Assembly (NCBI RefSeq): GCF_000271485.2
Contig: NZ_AKVN02000001.1
Coordinates: 4,055,501-4,119,500 of the forward strand
Direction: 5' to 3'
DNA: 64,000 bases
Source of the DNA: Pelosinus fermentans DSM 17108
GTDB lineage: Bacteria > Bacillota > Negativicutes > DSM-13327
In this document: positions 16,863-25,208 of the stretch, in pieces
Layout: each line of letters starts with the position of its first letter
Numbering within the stretch: position 1 is the first letter of the stretch
Notes under the pieces: model-generated
What the model saw: the letters and a program-made list of their open reading frames with translations, nothing else
Told to the model about the DNA's origin: nothing
Database searches by the model: none
Translations under genes and position numbers: made by a program

Positions 16863-16881
16863 TATAATGATAATCGTTATC
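16863..16881 (-). promoter_or_regulatory. Fur box
   Basis: TATAATGATAATCGTTATC matches 17 of 19 bases of GATAATGATAATCATTATC. It lies about 90 bases upstream of the small membrane protein gene, in the promoter position. Confidence 0.7.
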
Positions 16882-16963
16882 TGTAAAGTATTGTTATTTA
16901 TATTTTGTTTTTTTAAGGAACATCCCCTTTATCTTCCTTATGGTGTCAATTATATTACCAAAC

Positions 16964-16994
16964 AAAAAAAGGCACCCTTTTACAGAGTACCTTT
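16964..16994 (-). terminator. terminator of the 57-residue protein gene
   Basis: On the minus strand AAAGGTAC pairs with GTGCCTTT and runs into seven Ts, a few bases after the stop at 16999. Confidence 0.7.
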
Positions 16995-16998
16995 AGTT

Positions 16999-17172
16999 CT
17001 ATTCTTCCGTTACCTTCAACATCTTCAGAAATTCATTCATAGAATACGCTTCTTCCTGATCTGGTTTATCATCGAACCTTACAAAAACCTTAGATCCATC
17101 TATATTCGTTATCGTTCCGTTATGACAGGTATTAAAATAGAGAGATACTTTTGAACCAACTTCAATAAGCAT
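16999..17172 (-). CDS. small soluble protein, unknown (57 residues)
   Basis: ATG 17172 sits eight bases after AGGAGGT. The product (MLIEVGSKVSLYFNTCHNGTITNI...KVFVRFDDKPDQEEAYSMNEFLKMLKVTEE) alternates strands like a small SH3-type or Tudor-like barrel: 'VGSKVSLYFN', 'GTITNIDGSKVFVRFDD', then a helix. The perfect ribosome site and a terminator right after the stop make it a convincing gene. From 17173 to 17415 I see no other gene. Function unknown. Confidence 0.65.
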   Translation of the reverse strand: MLIEVGSKVSLYFNTCHNGTITNIDGSKVFVRFDDKPDQEEAYSMNEFLKMLKVTEE

Positions 17173-17415
17173 ACGAATGACCTCCTATTCATTTGCTACA
17201 GCTGCCTGTTATAGTATTGCCCTGTTTTAGTTTCTTTAGCATTCAGCATCTTGAAGTTTTTTATTATTTCTCTAAACGTTTATGTAAGGCATTTCTTTAT
17301 GCTCCGCTATTATGCGCTCAGCGCAGGTCGCAGTTCTATGCAGGCGTCAGATTATTGACACTAACAATCAACCTCTTGTATTGTCAACAACCCATCTTAG
17401 CGACATCTTATAAGT

Positions 17416-17453
17416 AAAGAGACAGCTTGCCAATATCGGCAAACTGTCTCTTT
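17416..17453 (-). terminator. terminator of the racemase gene
   Basis: AAAGAGACAG-TTGCC (17416-17431) pairs with GGCAA-TGTCTCTTT (17438-17453), overlapping the stop codon; several Ts lie on the minus strand side. Confidence 0.75.
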
Positions 17454-18153
17454 ATTTAGTTAATAACGGCTTCTCAACAAAACGGATTGCCGCTGCAGCT
17501 AATACTGAGGTGGGGTCAATTGACGGTCTTTCAATATGAAACAGTTCAAATGCAACCGAAAGCTCTGTACAACCCAATACCAATATTTCTGCCCCTTTTT
17601 CAAAAAGCTCGTCAATGGCTCCATAAAATTGATTAAGGTTGATATTCCTATTTGACGCCTTTATCCCATTATAAATAATATCCATTACACTCCTCTGCCC
17701 TATTGGCGAAGGAATCACCAAATCGATTCCTGCGTCCGCTAAGGCCGTATGATACACTCTTGACTTAATAGTCCCATCCGTTGCCAGTAACCCAATTTTT
17801 CTTATTTTTCTTCTTTGTATTTCCTGCACCGTTTCTTTCAACATATTTAAAAGTGGAATATCAAAGAAAGGCGTAATCTTATCATAAAAATAATGCGCTG
17901 TATTGCATGGCATTATTAATACATCTGCCCCCATGGACTGCAATCTAACGCCGCTTCTCACCATTTCGGGAATGGGGTCTTTTCCCCCTCCTAAAATGGC
18001 TTTTGTCCTGTCAGGAATATTAGTATTACAATCTATACAAATATGGATATGTTCTTGGTCACACTTGGCATCCGTCATATCTATAATTTTCTTAAACAAA
18101 TCGCATGTAGCTAACGAGCCCATGCCGCCAATAATGCCGATTGATTTTTGCAT
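17452..18153 (-). CDS. aspartate/glutamate racemase family protein
   Basis: ATG 18153 follows GGAGG by nine bases; a longer frame adds 12 residues without a ribosome site. The 233-residue protein has the two cysteine motifs of the family: MPCNTAHYFYDKI (around residue 80) and VLGCTELSVAF (around residue 190), plus the N-terminal IGIIGGMGSLATCDLF typical of broad amino-acid racemases (YgeA/RacX type). Both catalytic Cys are present, so it is probably active on Asp, Glu or another amino acid. It is transcribed divergently from a LysR regulator 136 bases away, its likely controller. Confidence 0.85.
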   Translation of the reverse strand: MQKSIGIIGGMGSLATCDLFKKIIDMTDAKCDQEHIHICIDCNTNIPDRTKAILGGGKDPIPEMVRSGVRLQSMGADVLIMPCNTAHYFYDKITPFFDIPLLNMLKETVQEIQRRKIRKIGLLATDGTIKSRVYHTALADAGIDLVIPSPIGQRSVMDIIYNGIKASNRNINLNQFYGAIDELFEKGAEILVLGCTELSVAFELFHIERPSIDPTSVLAAAAIRFVEKPLLTK

Positions 18154-18289
18154 GATACTTTTCCTCCAGCTTATAACAATGACTTCCATGATTCCTTATT
18201 TGATTTCATTATAAATTTCAACTACAATAGAATCAAATACATATATCAGTATAAATAATATAATCATTTAGTTATAGTACGGAGGCGTC

Positions 18290-19243
18290 ATGTTTAAAGG
18301 AAAAGAATATATCTATGAAGTATATAAAGAAAAAAGCTTTTCAAAAGCAGCACAAAATCTCTATATCAGCCAACCAGCGTTAAGTGCTTCCATCAAAAAA
18401 ATTGAAAAACGCCTCGGCTGTTGCATTTTTGACCGAAGCAGTAATCCTGTGCAATTAACAGAAGCCGGCACCGAATATGTAAAATCCGTAGAAAAAATTA
18501 TGGATATTGAAAATCGGTTTGAAAACTATCTCAGTAATTTAAACCAATTAAAAACAGGGCGCCTTTCTATTGGTGCAAGCAATGTATTTGCTTCCTTTAT
18601 TCTTCCGGCAATCATCACAAAGTTCACCAATAAATACCCATCGATTAAGGTAAATCTAGTTGAAGCCAATAGTGCTCATTTAGAAGACCAGTTATTTTCC
18701 GGCGCACTTGATTTTGTAATTGATAATTACCCCTTGAATGAACTCATCTATGAAAAACACTTGTTTTGCCGCGAATGTCTGATTCTAGCCGTTCCTCAAG
18801 AATTTTCTTCAAACTGTCTCGCTCAAGAATATCAGTTATCAATTGAAGATATCCGCCAAGGAATGCACTTAAAACCAACGACCAAACCCGTGCCTTTATC
18901 CTTATTTACTCATGATCCATTCATTTGCTTAAGGGCTGGAAACGACACGCGAATGCGTACCGATAAAATTTTCCAGGAACAAGGCATTACACCCAAAATT
19001 ATTTTGGAATTGGATCAGTTGGCTACAGCCTATAATGTTTCCTGTTACGGCATGGCAATTACCATTATTAGCGATACCTTAGCTCAAAAAGCAAATGATT
19101 CTTCAAATATGCTATATTACAAAATAAATAGTACTCACACATACCGCAACGTGTTTTTCTACAATAAACAAAATAAATATATTACCAAAGCCATGGAAGA
19201 ATTTATAAAAATAGCACAAAATACAGATGGAAAACACCACTAG
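18290..19243 (+). CDS. LysR-family transcriptional regulator
   Basis: 317 residues behind GGAGG. The winged helix is clear (SFSKAAQNLYISQPALSASIKKIEKRLGCCIFDRS), followed by the two-lobed periplasmic-binding-like effector domain (GRLSIGASNVFASFILPAII...). LysR proteins usually control the divergent neighbour, here the racemase gene, in response to a small molecule, perhaps an amino acid. The end of the gene runs into a REP-like element. Confidence 0.88.
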   Translation: MFKGKEYIYEVYKEKSFSKAAQNLYISQPALSASIKKIEKRLGCCIFDRSSNPVQLTEAGTEYVKSVEKIMDIENRFENYLSNLNQLKTGRLSIGASNVFASFILPAIITKFTNKYPSIKVNLVEANSAHLEDQLFSGALDFVIDNYPLNELIYEKHLFCRECLILAVPQEFSSNCLAQEYQLSIEDIRQGMHLKPTTKPVPLSLFTHDPFICLRAGNDTRMRTDKIFQEQGITPKIILELDQLATAYNVSCYGMAITIISDTLAQKANDSSNMLYYKINSTHTYRNVFFYNKQNKYITKAMEEFIKIAQNTDGKHH

Positions 19244-19299
19244 GAACATTCCTCTTTTGGCAACTTTAGTTACCCAAAAAAGGAACGCCCCTAACTGTC
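19242..19299. repeat. REP-like element, family A (diverged copy)
   Basis: AGGAACATTCC...TTTTGGCAACTTTA...AAAAGGAACGCCCC...ACTGTC parallels 16520-16581 base by base with substitutions. It lies between convergent genes and may double as a terminator. Confidence 0.55.
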
Positions 19300-19340
19300 A
19301 CTATTATGAATTCAGAGTATTGCTTCAGGAAAGAACTGCG

Positions 19341-20138
19341 TTACATTATGAATGTAGCATCTAGTGAATTTCTATCTACTAATCTCGTATATTGATACTT
19401 AGGATAACCAACCATAACTGCACCAACTACCGTTTTTTCTTCTGAAATATTGAATAAATCAGATAGCGGTGAATTTTCGATAGCTGCAAAATGTTCAAAA
19501 ATACCAGCCCAACAGGTTCCAAGTCCTAATGAAGGGGCAAATAACTCTAGATAGGTTAAGCAGGAAATAGCATTATTTTTAGCATATGGAAAATCCTTGT
19601 CTGCAATAGCTATAATTAAATTTGGTGCGCCGCGGAAAACTGAATCAAGTCCTTTTTCCCTGTAACCTATAATCGCTGCTTCTATTAAATGCCTTATAGG
19701 GGAATGTTCTGCCATCTGAATAGTGATTTCAGCAGCTTTCTCAAGTAATTGTTTATTTTCTACGATAACATAGGATATACCCTGACTATTAGACGCAGTA
19801 GGAGCTAGTCTAGCGATATTCACTAATTTTGATAAAATTTCTCTTGATACAGGCTTGTCATGATAATTTCTTATAGAACGACGAGATCTTAAAAAATGCT
19901 CTGCCTGGTGCGGATTTAACTTAGAAAAATTATTAGCATCAACTTGTAGCGCCAGTGGTGCTTTCTCGTTATCGATTGCAGAATTAGGACATATTGCAAC
20001 ACAATGCCCACAGGCATTGCAATTGGTGCTTGCCACTTCTTCCGGCCCTTTTTCTCCCATCTGTAGAACATCTACTGGGCATTCTTTAATGCAAAATCCA
20101 CATTTAATACACCTTTCGTTGACTGTTATTAAGCTCAT
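19341..20138 (-). CDS. nitroreductase-family protein with N-terminal 2x[4Fe-4S] ferredoxin
   Basis: ATG 20138 is nine bases after GGAG; the preceding ATG abuts the ribosome site. The protein (265 residues) begins with two ferredoxin motifs (CIKCGFCIKECP and CNACGHCVAICP), then an FMN nitroreductase domain starting RSRRSIRNYHDKPVSREIL, with ARLAPTASNSQG and the late GLGTCWAG segment. Such fusions in anaerobes take electrons directly from ferredoxin. The substrate is unknown. A TetR regulator is divergent, with a matching inverted repeat in the promoter, so it is probably induced by a toxic substrate. Confidence 0.88.
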   Translation of the reverse strand: MSLITVNERCIKCGFCIKECPVDVLQMGEKGPEEVASTNCNACGHCVAICPNSAIDNEKAPLALQVDANNFSKLNPHQAEHFLRSRRSIRNYHDKPVSREILSKLVNIARLAPTASNSQGISYVIVENKQLLEKAAEITIQMAEHSPIRHLIEAAIIGYREKGLDSVFRGAPNLIIAIADKDFPYAKNNAISCLTYLELFAPSLGLGTCWAGIFEHFAAIENSPLSDLFNISEEKTVVGAVMVGYPKYQYTRLVDRNSLDATFIM

Positions 20139-20167
20139 TGTAGTCATCTCCTTAATAAAAATAACCC

Positions 20168-20193
20168 ACAAATGTTGAGTTTTGAACATTTGT
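20168..20193. promoter_or_regulatory. probable TetR operator
   Basis: ACAAATGTT and AACATTTGT are perfect 9-base arms around 8 bases, 30 bases upstream of the nitroreductase start and facing the divergent TetR gene. Confidence 0.6.
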
Positions 20194-20313
20194 TTAATAT
20201 AATAGTAGCAACGCTGTTAACTGAAATCAATGAGTAAAACGGCCACATCTGTTGATTAATAAACAAAATAGATAAAAATGTTCATTTATACAATAGTAAG
20301 GAGAAATTTTATT

Positions 20314-20883
20314 ATGGATAGGCGTATTGAAAAATCCAAGCAAGCTATTATGGATGCTTTTACTAAACTGATGTTGGAAAAAGATTTTGAAAAAATTACG
20401 ATTAACGAAATTGCAGAATTGGCAAATGTAAATCGGGGAACTGTATATTCGCACTATGTAGACATTTTTGATTTATTAAATCAATGCATAGAGAATCATT
20501 TAAATAAATTATTTGAAAATTGTCAGCCAAAAGGCAATGATAACAATATTTCTGGTAAAGATTCGCTTTGTAGAACATTTAATTATCTAGAGCAAAATGC
20601 TTTTTTCTATTCAAAAATGCTAATGAGTAAGAGTATTACAGCCTTTAGAAACCGATTACATGCTTTGATGGTAAAGAGTGTTGAAGAACAACTTGATATG
20701 AATGGCATCAATACAGATGTGAATAGGGAAATCATGGTACAATATTTTGCTTCGGCAACCATCGGTGTAATTGAATGGTGGATTACAAATTCAATGCCCT
20801 ATTCATCAGAATATATGGCAGAACAATTATTATCGCTGATGGAGAGATATCAAAATGTCACTGAACCCCTTACAAGAAGATAA
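20314..20883 (+). CDS. TetR/AcrR-family regulator
   Basis: ATG 20314 has AAGGAG at ten bases; 189 residues. The HTH is KSKQAIMDAFTKLMLEKDFEKITINEIAELANVNRGTVYSHYVDIFDLL. The C-terminal domain has the IEWWITNSMPYSSEYMAEQLL pattern of the TetR group with a type-8 C-terminus. It most likely represses the divergent ferredoxin-nitroreductase gene and itself through the repeat at 20168-20193. Confidence 0.87.
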   Translation: MDRRIEKSKQAIMDAFTKLMLEKDFEKITINEIAELANVNRGTVYSHYVDIFDLLNQCIENHLNKLFENCQPKGNDNNISGKDSLCRTFNYLEQNAFFYSKMLMSKSITAFRNRLHALMVKSVEEQLDMNGINTDVNREIMVQYFASATIGVIEWWITNSMPYSSEYMAEQLLSLMERYQNVTEPLTRR

Positions 20884-20919
20884 TTCGACCCCACTGTTTA
20901 TAAATCCCACACAAGCAAA

Positions 20920-20957
20920 AAAGCCACTATTTATCAAAAACAATAAATAGTGACTTT
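20920..20957. terminator. terminator after the TetR gene
   Basis: CACTATTTAT and ATAAATAGTG (20925-20934 and 20943-20952) with flanking AAAG/CTTT, followed by an AT-rich tract. Confidence 0.6.
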
Positions 20958-20995
20958 AATTATTTCCTTATACACAGGATTTTTTTCCTGGCCGG

Positions 20996-21024
20996 TTGCA
21001 TAATTTTCAATCTGTGGGTATAAT
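20996..21024 (+). promoter_or_regulatory. promoter of the antisense RNA
   Basis: TTGCAT, exactly 17 bases, TATAAT. Transcription is expected to start near 21031 and run into the hairpin at 21112-21146. Confidence 0.75.
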
Positions 21025-21030
21025 ATAAGA

Positions 21031-21153
21031 AAAGGACTGACGTGCGCTAACACGCCAGCCCCCACAGGCTGTCTAACCGGAAAACGGTTAGCCCAAACGT
21101 TAGTTATTGAGAAATAACCGCCGCTTTTGAGCAGGGGCGGTTATTTCTTTTTG
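21031..21153 (+). ncRNA. antisense RNA antitoxin of a type I toxin-antitoxin pair
   Basis: A near-consensus promoter (20996-21024) and an intrinsic terminator (arms AAATAACCGCC / GGCGGTTATTT, then CTTTTTGG) bound a transcript of about 120 nt with no open frame. Inside are small hairpins, including CTAACCG-GAAAA-CGGTTAG. Its 3' end overlaps the last codons of the toxin on the opposite strand by about a dozen bases. This is the arrangement of RatA/TxpA-type pairs. Confidence 0.72.
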
Positions 21154-21218
21154 GTCGTGACCAATACCATGAGCGTGGCAAATGCGACAGCAAATGTCAA
21201 TGCTTCATAAATAGTCAT
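21141..21218 (-). CDS. type I toxin peptide ('putative holin-like toxin' family)
   Basis: 25 residues: a short polar start MTIYEAL, one membrane helix (TFAVAFATLMVLVTT) and a KKK tail. This is the Firmicute TxpA/BsrG/holin-like toxin pattern. The ribosome site GGGAAGGGGG can be sealed by an upstream CCCCTTCC in the same mRNA (21227-21249), and an antisense RNA overlaps the 3' end. Overproduction of such peptides depolarises the membrane. The minus-strand -10 is probably TATACT (21280-21285). Confidence 0.78.
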   Translation of the reverse strand: MTIYEALTFAVAFATLMVLVTTKKK

Positions 21219-21226
21219 CTTACCAC

Positions 21227-21249
21227 CCCCTTCCCTAAAAAGGAAGGGG
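21227..21249 (-). promoter_or_regulatory. ribosome-site-sequestering hairpin of the toxin mRNA
   Basis: In the minus-strand transcript CCCCTTCC (21249-21242), a seven-base loop, and GGAAGGGG (21234-21227) form a stem that hides the toxin Shine-Dalgarno sequence, a known way to keep full-length toxin mRNA untranslated until it is processed. Confidence 0.65.
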
Positions 21250-21336
21250 CTAACCGTCCCCCGAGCATCCTGCATAATTAGTATAGCATATTTTCCCAGA
21301 GGTAAAAAAGAATTTTTTTATTCCTGTTTTTGTGGC

Positions 21337-21990
21337 TTAAACGATTGGCATGATGCACATTCGAGGCCCTATCACAAATTCGGCCACAGTATTGGTCCTC
21401 ACTTCATCTACCGTAACCCCCGGTGCAGTTTCTAGAAGAAGTAAGCCTGTCGGAGTTACTTCAAATACACACAAGTTGGTAATAATAAAATTAACAACGC
21501 CTTTACCAGTTAAGGGAAGAGTACATTTTTTTAATATTTTGGGGCTCCCGTCTTTTGTAGTATGCTCCATAGCGACGATGACCTTCTTGGCTCCCGATAC
21601 CAGATCCATAGCTCCGCCCATACCCGGCACCAATTTCCCTGGCACCATCCAGTTGGCGAGATTTCCTTCCTGATCAACTTCTAATGCCCCCAGAACAGTC
21701 ATATCCACGTGCCCGCCCCGAATGATGGCAAACGACATGGCACTGTCAAATACCGCTCCGCCAGGGATAATGGAAACTGCCTTGCCGCCAGCATTCACCA
21801 GATCCACATCGGCAACTGGCCCGTCCAAAGGAGCCAGCCCTAAAAAACCATTCTCTGACTGAAGAATAACGCTAATACCAGTTGGCAGAAAATCAGCTGC
21901 CAACGTGGGTATCCCTATGCCAAGGTTCACAACATACCCATCCTCAAACTCCTGAGCTACCCGCTTCGCTATAATCGTTTTTGCATCCAT
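21337..21990 (-). CDS. atoA: 3-oxoacid CoA-transferase subunit B (AtoA/ScoB type)
   Basis: Start set at ATG 21990 ([15 protein letters not shown]) behind GGGGGAT; upstream in-frame starts overlap the subunit A gene without better ribosome sites. 217 residues with the catalytic glutamate motif SENGFLG and [25 protein letters not shown]. With subunit A it moves CoA between succinyl- or acyl-CoA and acetoacetate. It is the last gene of the beta-keto-acid operon and should activate or release the acetoacetate made by the BKACE enzyme. Confidence 0.92.
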   Translation of the reverse strand: MDAKTIIAKRVAQEFEDGYVVNLGIGIPTLAADFLPTGISVILQSENGFLGLAPLDGPVADVDLVNAGGKAVSIIPGGAVFDSAMSFAIIRGGHVDMTVLGALEVDQEGNLANWMVPGKLVPGMGGAMDLVSGAKKVIVAMEHTTKDGSPKILKKCTLPLTGKGVVNFIITNLCVFEVTPTGLLLLETAPGVTVDEVRTNTVAEFVIGPRMCIMPIV

Positions 21991-22004
21991 GTTTATATCC
22001 CCCA

Positions 22005-22652
22005 TTACCCCTTGATAATCCAATCAACAAATATGCCCGGCGTCATCACTTGATCCGGATCAATCTGACCTTTTTCTACAATGTTTTCAGCCTCAACGAT
22101 AACCACTTTGGCTGCCATCGCCATCAAGGGGTTAAAGTTGCGGGCTGAACGGTAAAATATCAGGTTCCCAGCTGTATCGGCAGTATGTGCCTTAATCAGT
22201 GCCACATCAGCTTTCAATGGTTTTTCCAGTAGAAATTCTCTCCCGTCTACTGTTATAACCTCCTTACCCTCGGCGACAATCGTTCCAAGACCCGTTGGCG
22301 TGAGTATGCCACCTAATCCGGCGCCACCGGCACGAATCTGCTCAGCTAGAGTACCTTGGGGAATCAGTTCCACCTCAAGTTCTCCAGTATTCATCTGCCT
22401 CCCTGTTTCGGGATTAGTTCCGATATGAGAGACCACTGCCTTCTTTAGTTGTCGGCTAACCACAAGTTTGCCGATACCTTTATCGGGCATAGCCGTATCA
22501 TTCGCAATGCAAGTCAGATTTTTCGTCCCTTTGTTAACCAGTGCATCTATCAAGCGTTCGGGCGTCCCCGCTCCAAGGAAGCCACCGATCATAACAGTCA
22601 TATTTTCCTGCACAAATTCAAGTGCTTGTTCAATCGTCGTAATTTTAGACAT
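22005..22652 (-). CDS. atoD: 3-oxoacid CoA-transferase subunit A (AtoD/ScoA type)
   Basis: 215 residues starting [32 protein letters not shown], with the glycine-rich CoA-binding segment and [16 protein letters not shown]. Ribosome site TTGGAGGC. It lies 15 bases upstream of subunit B, and its stop codon is inside the ribosome-site region of that gene, so translation is coupled. It is the fourth gene of a five-gene catabolic operon. Confidence 0.92.
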   Translation of the reverse strand: MSKITTIEQALEFVQENMTVMIGGFLGAGTPERLIDALVNKGTKNLTCIANDTAMPDKGIGKLVVSRQLKKAVVSHIGTNPETGRQMNTGELEVELIPQGTLAEQIRAGGAGLGGILTPTGLGTIVAEGKEVITVDGREFLLEKPLKADVALIKAHTADTAGNLIFYRSARNFNPLMAMAAKVVIVEAENIVEKGQIDPDQVMTPGIFVDWIIKG

Positions 22653-22721
22653 ACATTGCCTCCAATTTTATTTTGGCAGAAAAAGTCGGCTGCTCCGGCT
22701 TTTTCTGCCAAAAAATCTTTC

Positions 22722-24119
22722 TTATATAATACCTGTCACCAAATGGATAAAAATAACAGCAAAAGCGGCTACCGTTTTAATGCCAACGATTGCAGCGATA
22801 TCCCCATATGATTGTTTATGCGTCAAACCACATACTGCAATAATGGTAATCACTGCGCCATTATGCGGCATACTATCCATCCCGCCCGAGGCCATAGCCG
22901 CAACACGATGAAGAACCTCTGGGGACATACCTATAGCATTTGCCCAGGTCAGCCAATCTTTGGCCATCAAATCAAGAGCGATGGACATCCCTCCCGATGC
23001 AGAACCAGTAATACCAGCTAATGTGGTTATGGTCACAGCTTCGGACATTAACGGCGTGCCGCCTAAATGGATACCTAAGAGTGCATCAGCGATGGACTTA
23101 AAACCAGGTAACGAGGCAATAACATTACCATAGCCAACCTCAGAAGCGGTGTTCATAATTGCCAAAAGTGATCCGATAGCCCCTGCATTTAAAGCAGTTG
23201 CCAAACCCCCCTTGGGCAAGTTGCGGTAACCTAAGCCAATTGCTAAGATAATTCCAATTACAACAGCGATAATCAACGACCAGATTGCTAAAACATTCTT
23301 AACAGCAGGGGCTACCAGTGGTAATTTCATATCAAGAAACGGTGCCAGAATGTTTGGATTCCATTGATAGACGTTAGTCATAATAAAGTTTATAGACAAT
23401 ACGGCAAGCAGTGGTAACATCGCCAGTCTCCAGTCGGGGAGAGCACTAGTATCGGCTTCGTCTGGCTCTAGGATATGACCTTCGCCGTAAAATTCTCCAG
23501 CGGCATGGGCTTTTTTAAGACGCCATTGAAAATAATACATACCACCAGCAAAAATCATTATTGACCCGATAATACCCAACAAAGGTGCAGCGTAGACATT
23601 CGTACCAAAAAAATTTGCCGGGATAATATTTTGTATTTGGGGCGTACCTGGCAGAGCATCCATGGTATAAGTACATCCACCTAATACAATAATTCCTGGT
23701 ATCAATCGTTTGGGAACACCAGCTTCCTTGAAAAGCGCCGCGGCGAAAGGATAGATAACGAATACAATGACGAAGAGGCTTACCCCGCCATAGGCCAATA
23801 CACCACCTGCAATTACTACCGCTAAGATAGCGCGATCTTTTCCTACGATTTGCAGTATCTTATAAGCTATCGCCTTGGCGAAACCTGTTCCCTCCATGAG
23901 TTTTCCAAAAACGGCCCCCAGCATAAAGATAGGGAAAAATGACTTTACATAAACTACTGCCTTCGCCATGAATAACTCAGTGTATGAGGGCATCACTGAA
24001 AAACCTTGGCTTGCAGCTGCCAGGAGTGCGAAAATCGGTGCAAATAGAATGACGGAAAAACCCCTGTACGCCATGAACATCAGCAAAAACAAACTGAGCA
24101 ATATCCCAAATACTTCCAC
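22722..24119 (-). CDS. GntP-family permease
   Basis: GTG start at 24119 behind GGGAGGC. 465 residues with about 12 hydrophobic helices and the GntP signatures (FFPIFMLGAVFGKLMEGTGFAKAIA; GGVLAYGGVSLFVIVFVIYPFA; late SGSASGGMSIAL). The family imports gluconate and other hydroxy acids, and several members carry 3-hydroxybutyrate-like compounds. Its position between a dehydrogenase and a CoA-transferase suggests it imports the hydroxy- or keto-acid substrate of this pathway. The specific solute is unknown. Confidence 0.9.
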   Translation of the reverse strand: MEVFGILLSLFLLMFMAYRGFSVILFAPIFALLAAASQGFSVMPSYTELFMAKAVVYVKSFFPIFMLGAVFGKLMEGTGFAKAIAYKILQIVGKDRAILAVVIAGGVLAYGGVSLFVIVFVIYPFAAALFKEAGVPKRLIPGIIVLGGCTYTMDALPGTPQIQNIIPANFFGTNVYAAPLLGIIGSIMIFAGGMYYFQWRLKKAHAAGEFYGEGHILEPDEADTSALPDWRLAMLPLLAVLSINFIMTNVYQWNPNILAPFLDMKLPLVAPAVKNVLAIWSLIIAVVIGIILAIGLGYRNLPKGGLATALNAGAIGSLLAIMNTASEVGYGNVIASLPGFKSIADALLGIHLGGTPLMSEAVTITTLAGITGSASGGMSIALDLMAKDWLTWANAIGMSPEVLHRVAAMASGGMDSMPHNGAVITIIAVCGLTHKQSYGDIAAIVGIKTVAAFAVIFIHLVTGII

Positions 24120-24158
24120 AGTAGATTGCCTCCCTATATTTCATTTTTTTAGCGAAAC

Positions 24159-25187
24159 TTATTTTGCACTTTCGATAATTTCATTGAACCGCTCAAGATA
24201 ATTGAAATCATTTACGCCGCCTCTGGCTTCTGCTTCTTTTACCAACTTGACGACCATGTCATTAAAGGGAGTTGGTACCCCGCATTTTTGCCCTCCCAGG
24301 CATACAACACCATTGATATAGTCAATCTCAGTCTTGTTTCCCTTTTCCAAGTCTTGGAGCATACTTGCTTTGTTATTATGCCGACCCCACACTTTTTTGT
24401 AAAAATCCATTTTGGATGGAATATCAGCCTTACTACTTAGCTCTAGGAATTCCATATCAGCGCCCTGCATCTCCACCATACGGTATCCCAGAACGTGACA
24501 TACCTTGATAACCTCGTCTGCAATATGGGCAACGCAGACCATAGCCTTAGGATTAGCCAGAACGTCGCTGAAAGTACCGTTTAGAGCAGCAGACATACCG
24601 CTAAACGTAGAATTCATCAGCAATTTGGTATAGCGGATGCCCATCAGGTTGGTTAAAATGGTTGTCCCGCCAGCTGCACTAAGAGTCTCTTTCACTTCTT
24701 CCAATCGCGGGCGCAGGACCCCATCAATTTCGCCGATCTCAAAAGCAAATTTTTCCACCGCTTCTAGGGTCGAAGTAAGCTCGGACACACCTGGCTTAAG
24801 CCAAGTAGCACCGAATCCAACTGCGCCACCAATGGTTCGTTCCTTTCCAACGTACGAAGCTACCAAATCTTCAGGAACCCCGTTTTGTAGCGTACATACA
24901 ATACTATCTTTGTGTAAATAAGGCAGCAGCTTGGGTAACGCTGTCGCATTAGCTGTTTGTTTTGTTAATAAAAGGATAAGATCATACGTTCCTGTCATTT
25001 CCTCAGGCGTGATTGCCTTTACCGGCTGATGAAGTTCAAGATTACCAGTAACCGTGGCGCCATTCGCATTCAGTGCATTAACATTTTCTTTAAAAGAATC
25101 AATCAGCTCAACTTGCTTACCGTTCTTAGTCATCAAAGCACCAATGATAATCCCCAGTGCCCCTGCTCCTAAAATAGCTGTTCTCAT
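24159..25187 (-). CDS. ketopantoate-reductase-family dehydrogenase (PanE/ApbA type)
   Basis: ATG 25187 has GGAGGG at seven bases. 342 residues: N-terminal NAD(P) fold AILGAGALGIIIGALM, LLTKQTANATALP, LQNGVPED, and the C-terminal helical domain with LLMNSTFSGMSAALNG and NKTEIDYINGVV. True PanE proteins serve pantothenate synthesis; this copy is inside a BKACE operon, where a dehydrogenase of this fold more likely oxidises a beta-hydroxy acid to the keto acid that is then cleaved. Substrate unknown. Confidence 0.85.
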   Translation of the reverse strand: MRTAILGAGALGIIIGALMTKNGKQVELIDSFKENVNALNANGATVTGNLELHQPVKAITPEEMTGTYDLILLLTKQTANATALPKLLPYLHKDSIVCTLQNGVPEDLVASYVGKERTIGGAVGFGATWLKPGVSELTSTLEAVEKFAFEIGEIDGVLRPRLEEVKETLSAAGGTTILTNLMGIRYTKLLMNSTFSGMSAALNGTFSDVLANPKAMVCVAHIADEVIKVCHVLGYRMVEMQGADMEFLELSSKADIPSKMDFYKKVWGRHNNKASMLQDLEKGNKTEIDYINGVVCLGGQKCGVPTPFNDMVVKLVKEAEARGGVNDFNYLERFNEIIESAK

Positions 25188-25208
25188 ATTAATACCCTCC
25201 ATTCTTAA

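Noticed and set aside
24159-25187. Genuine panE for pantothenate synthesis
   Set aside because: It is embedded in the BKACE/AtoDA operon with no pan genes; the fold alone does not fix the substrate.
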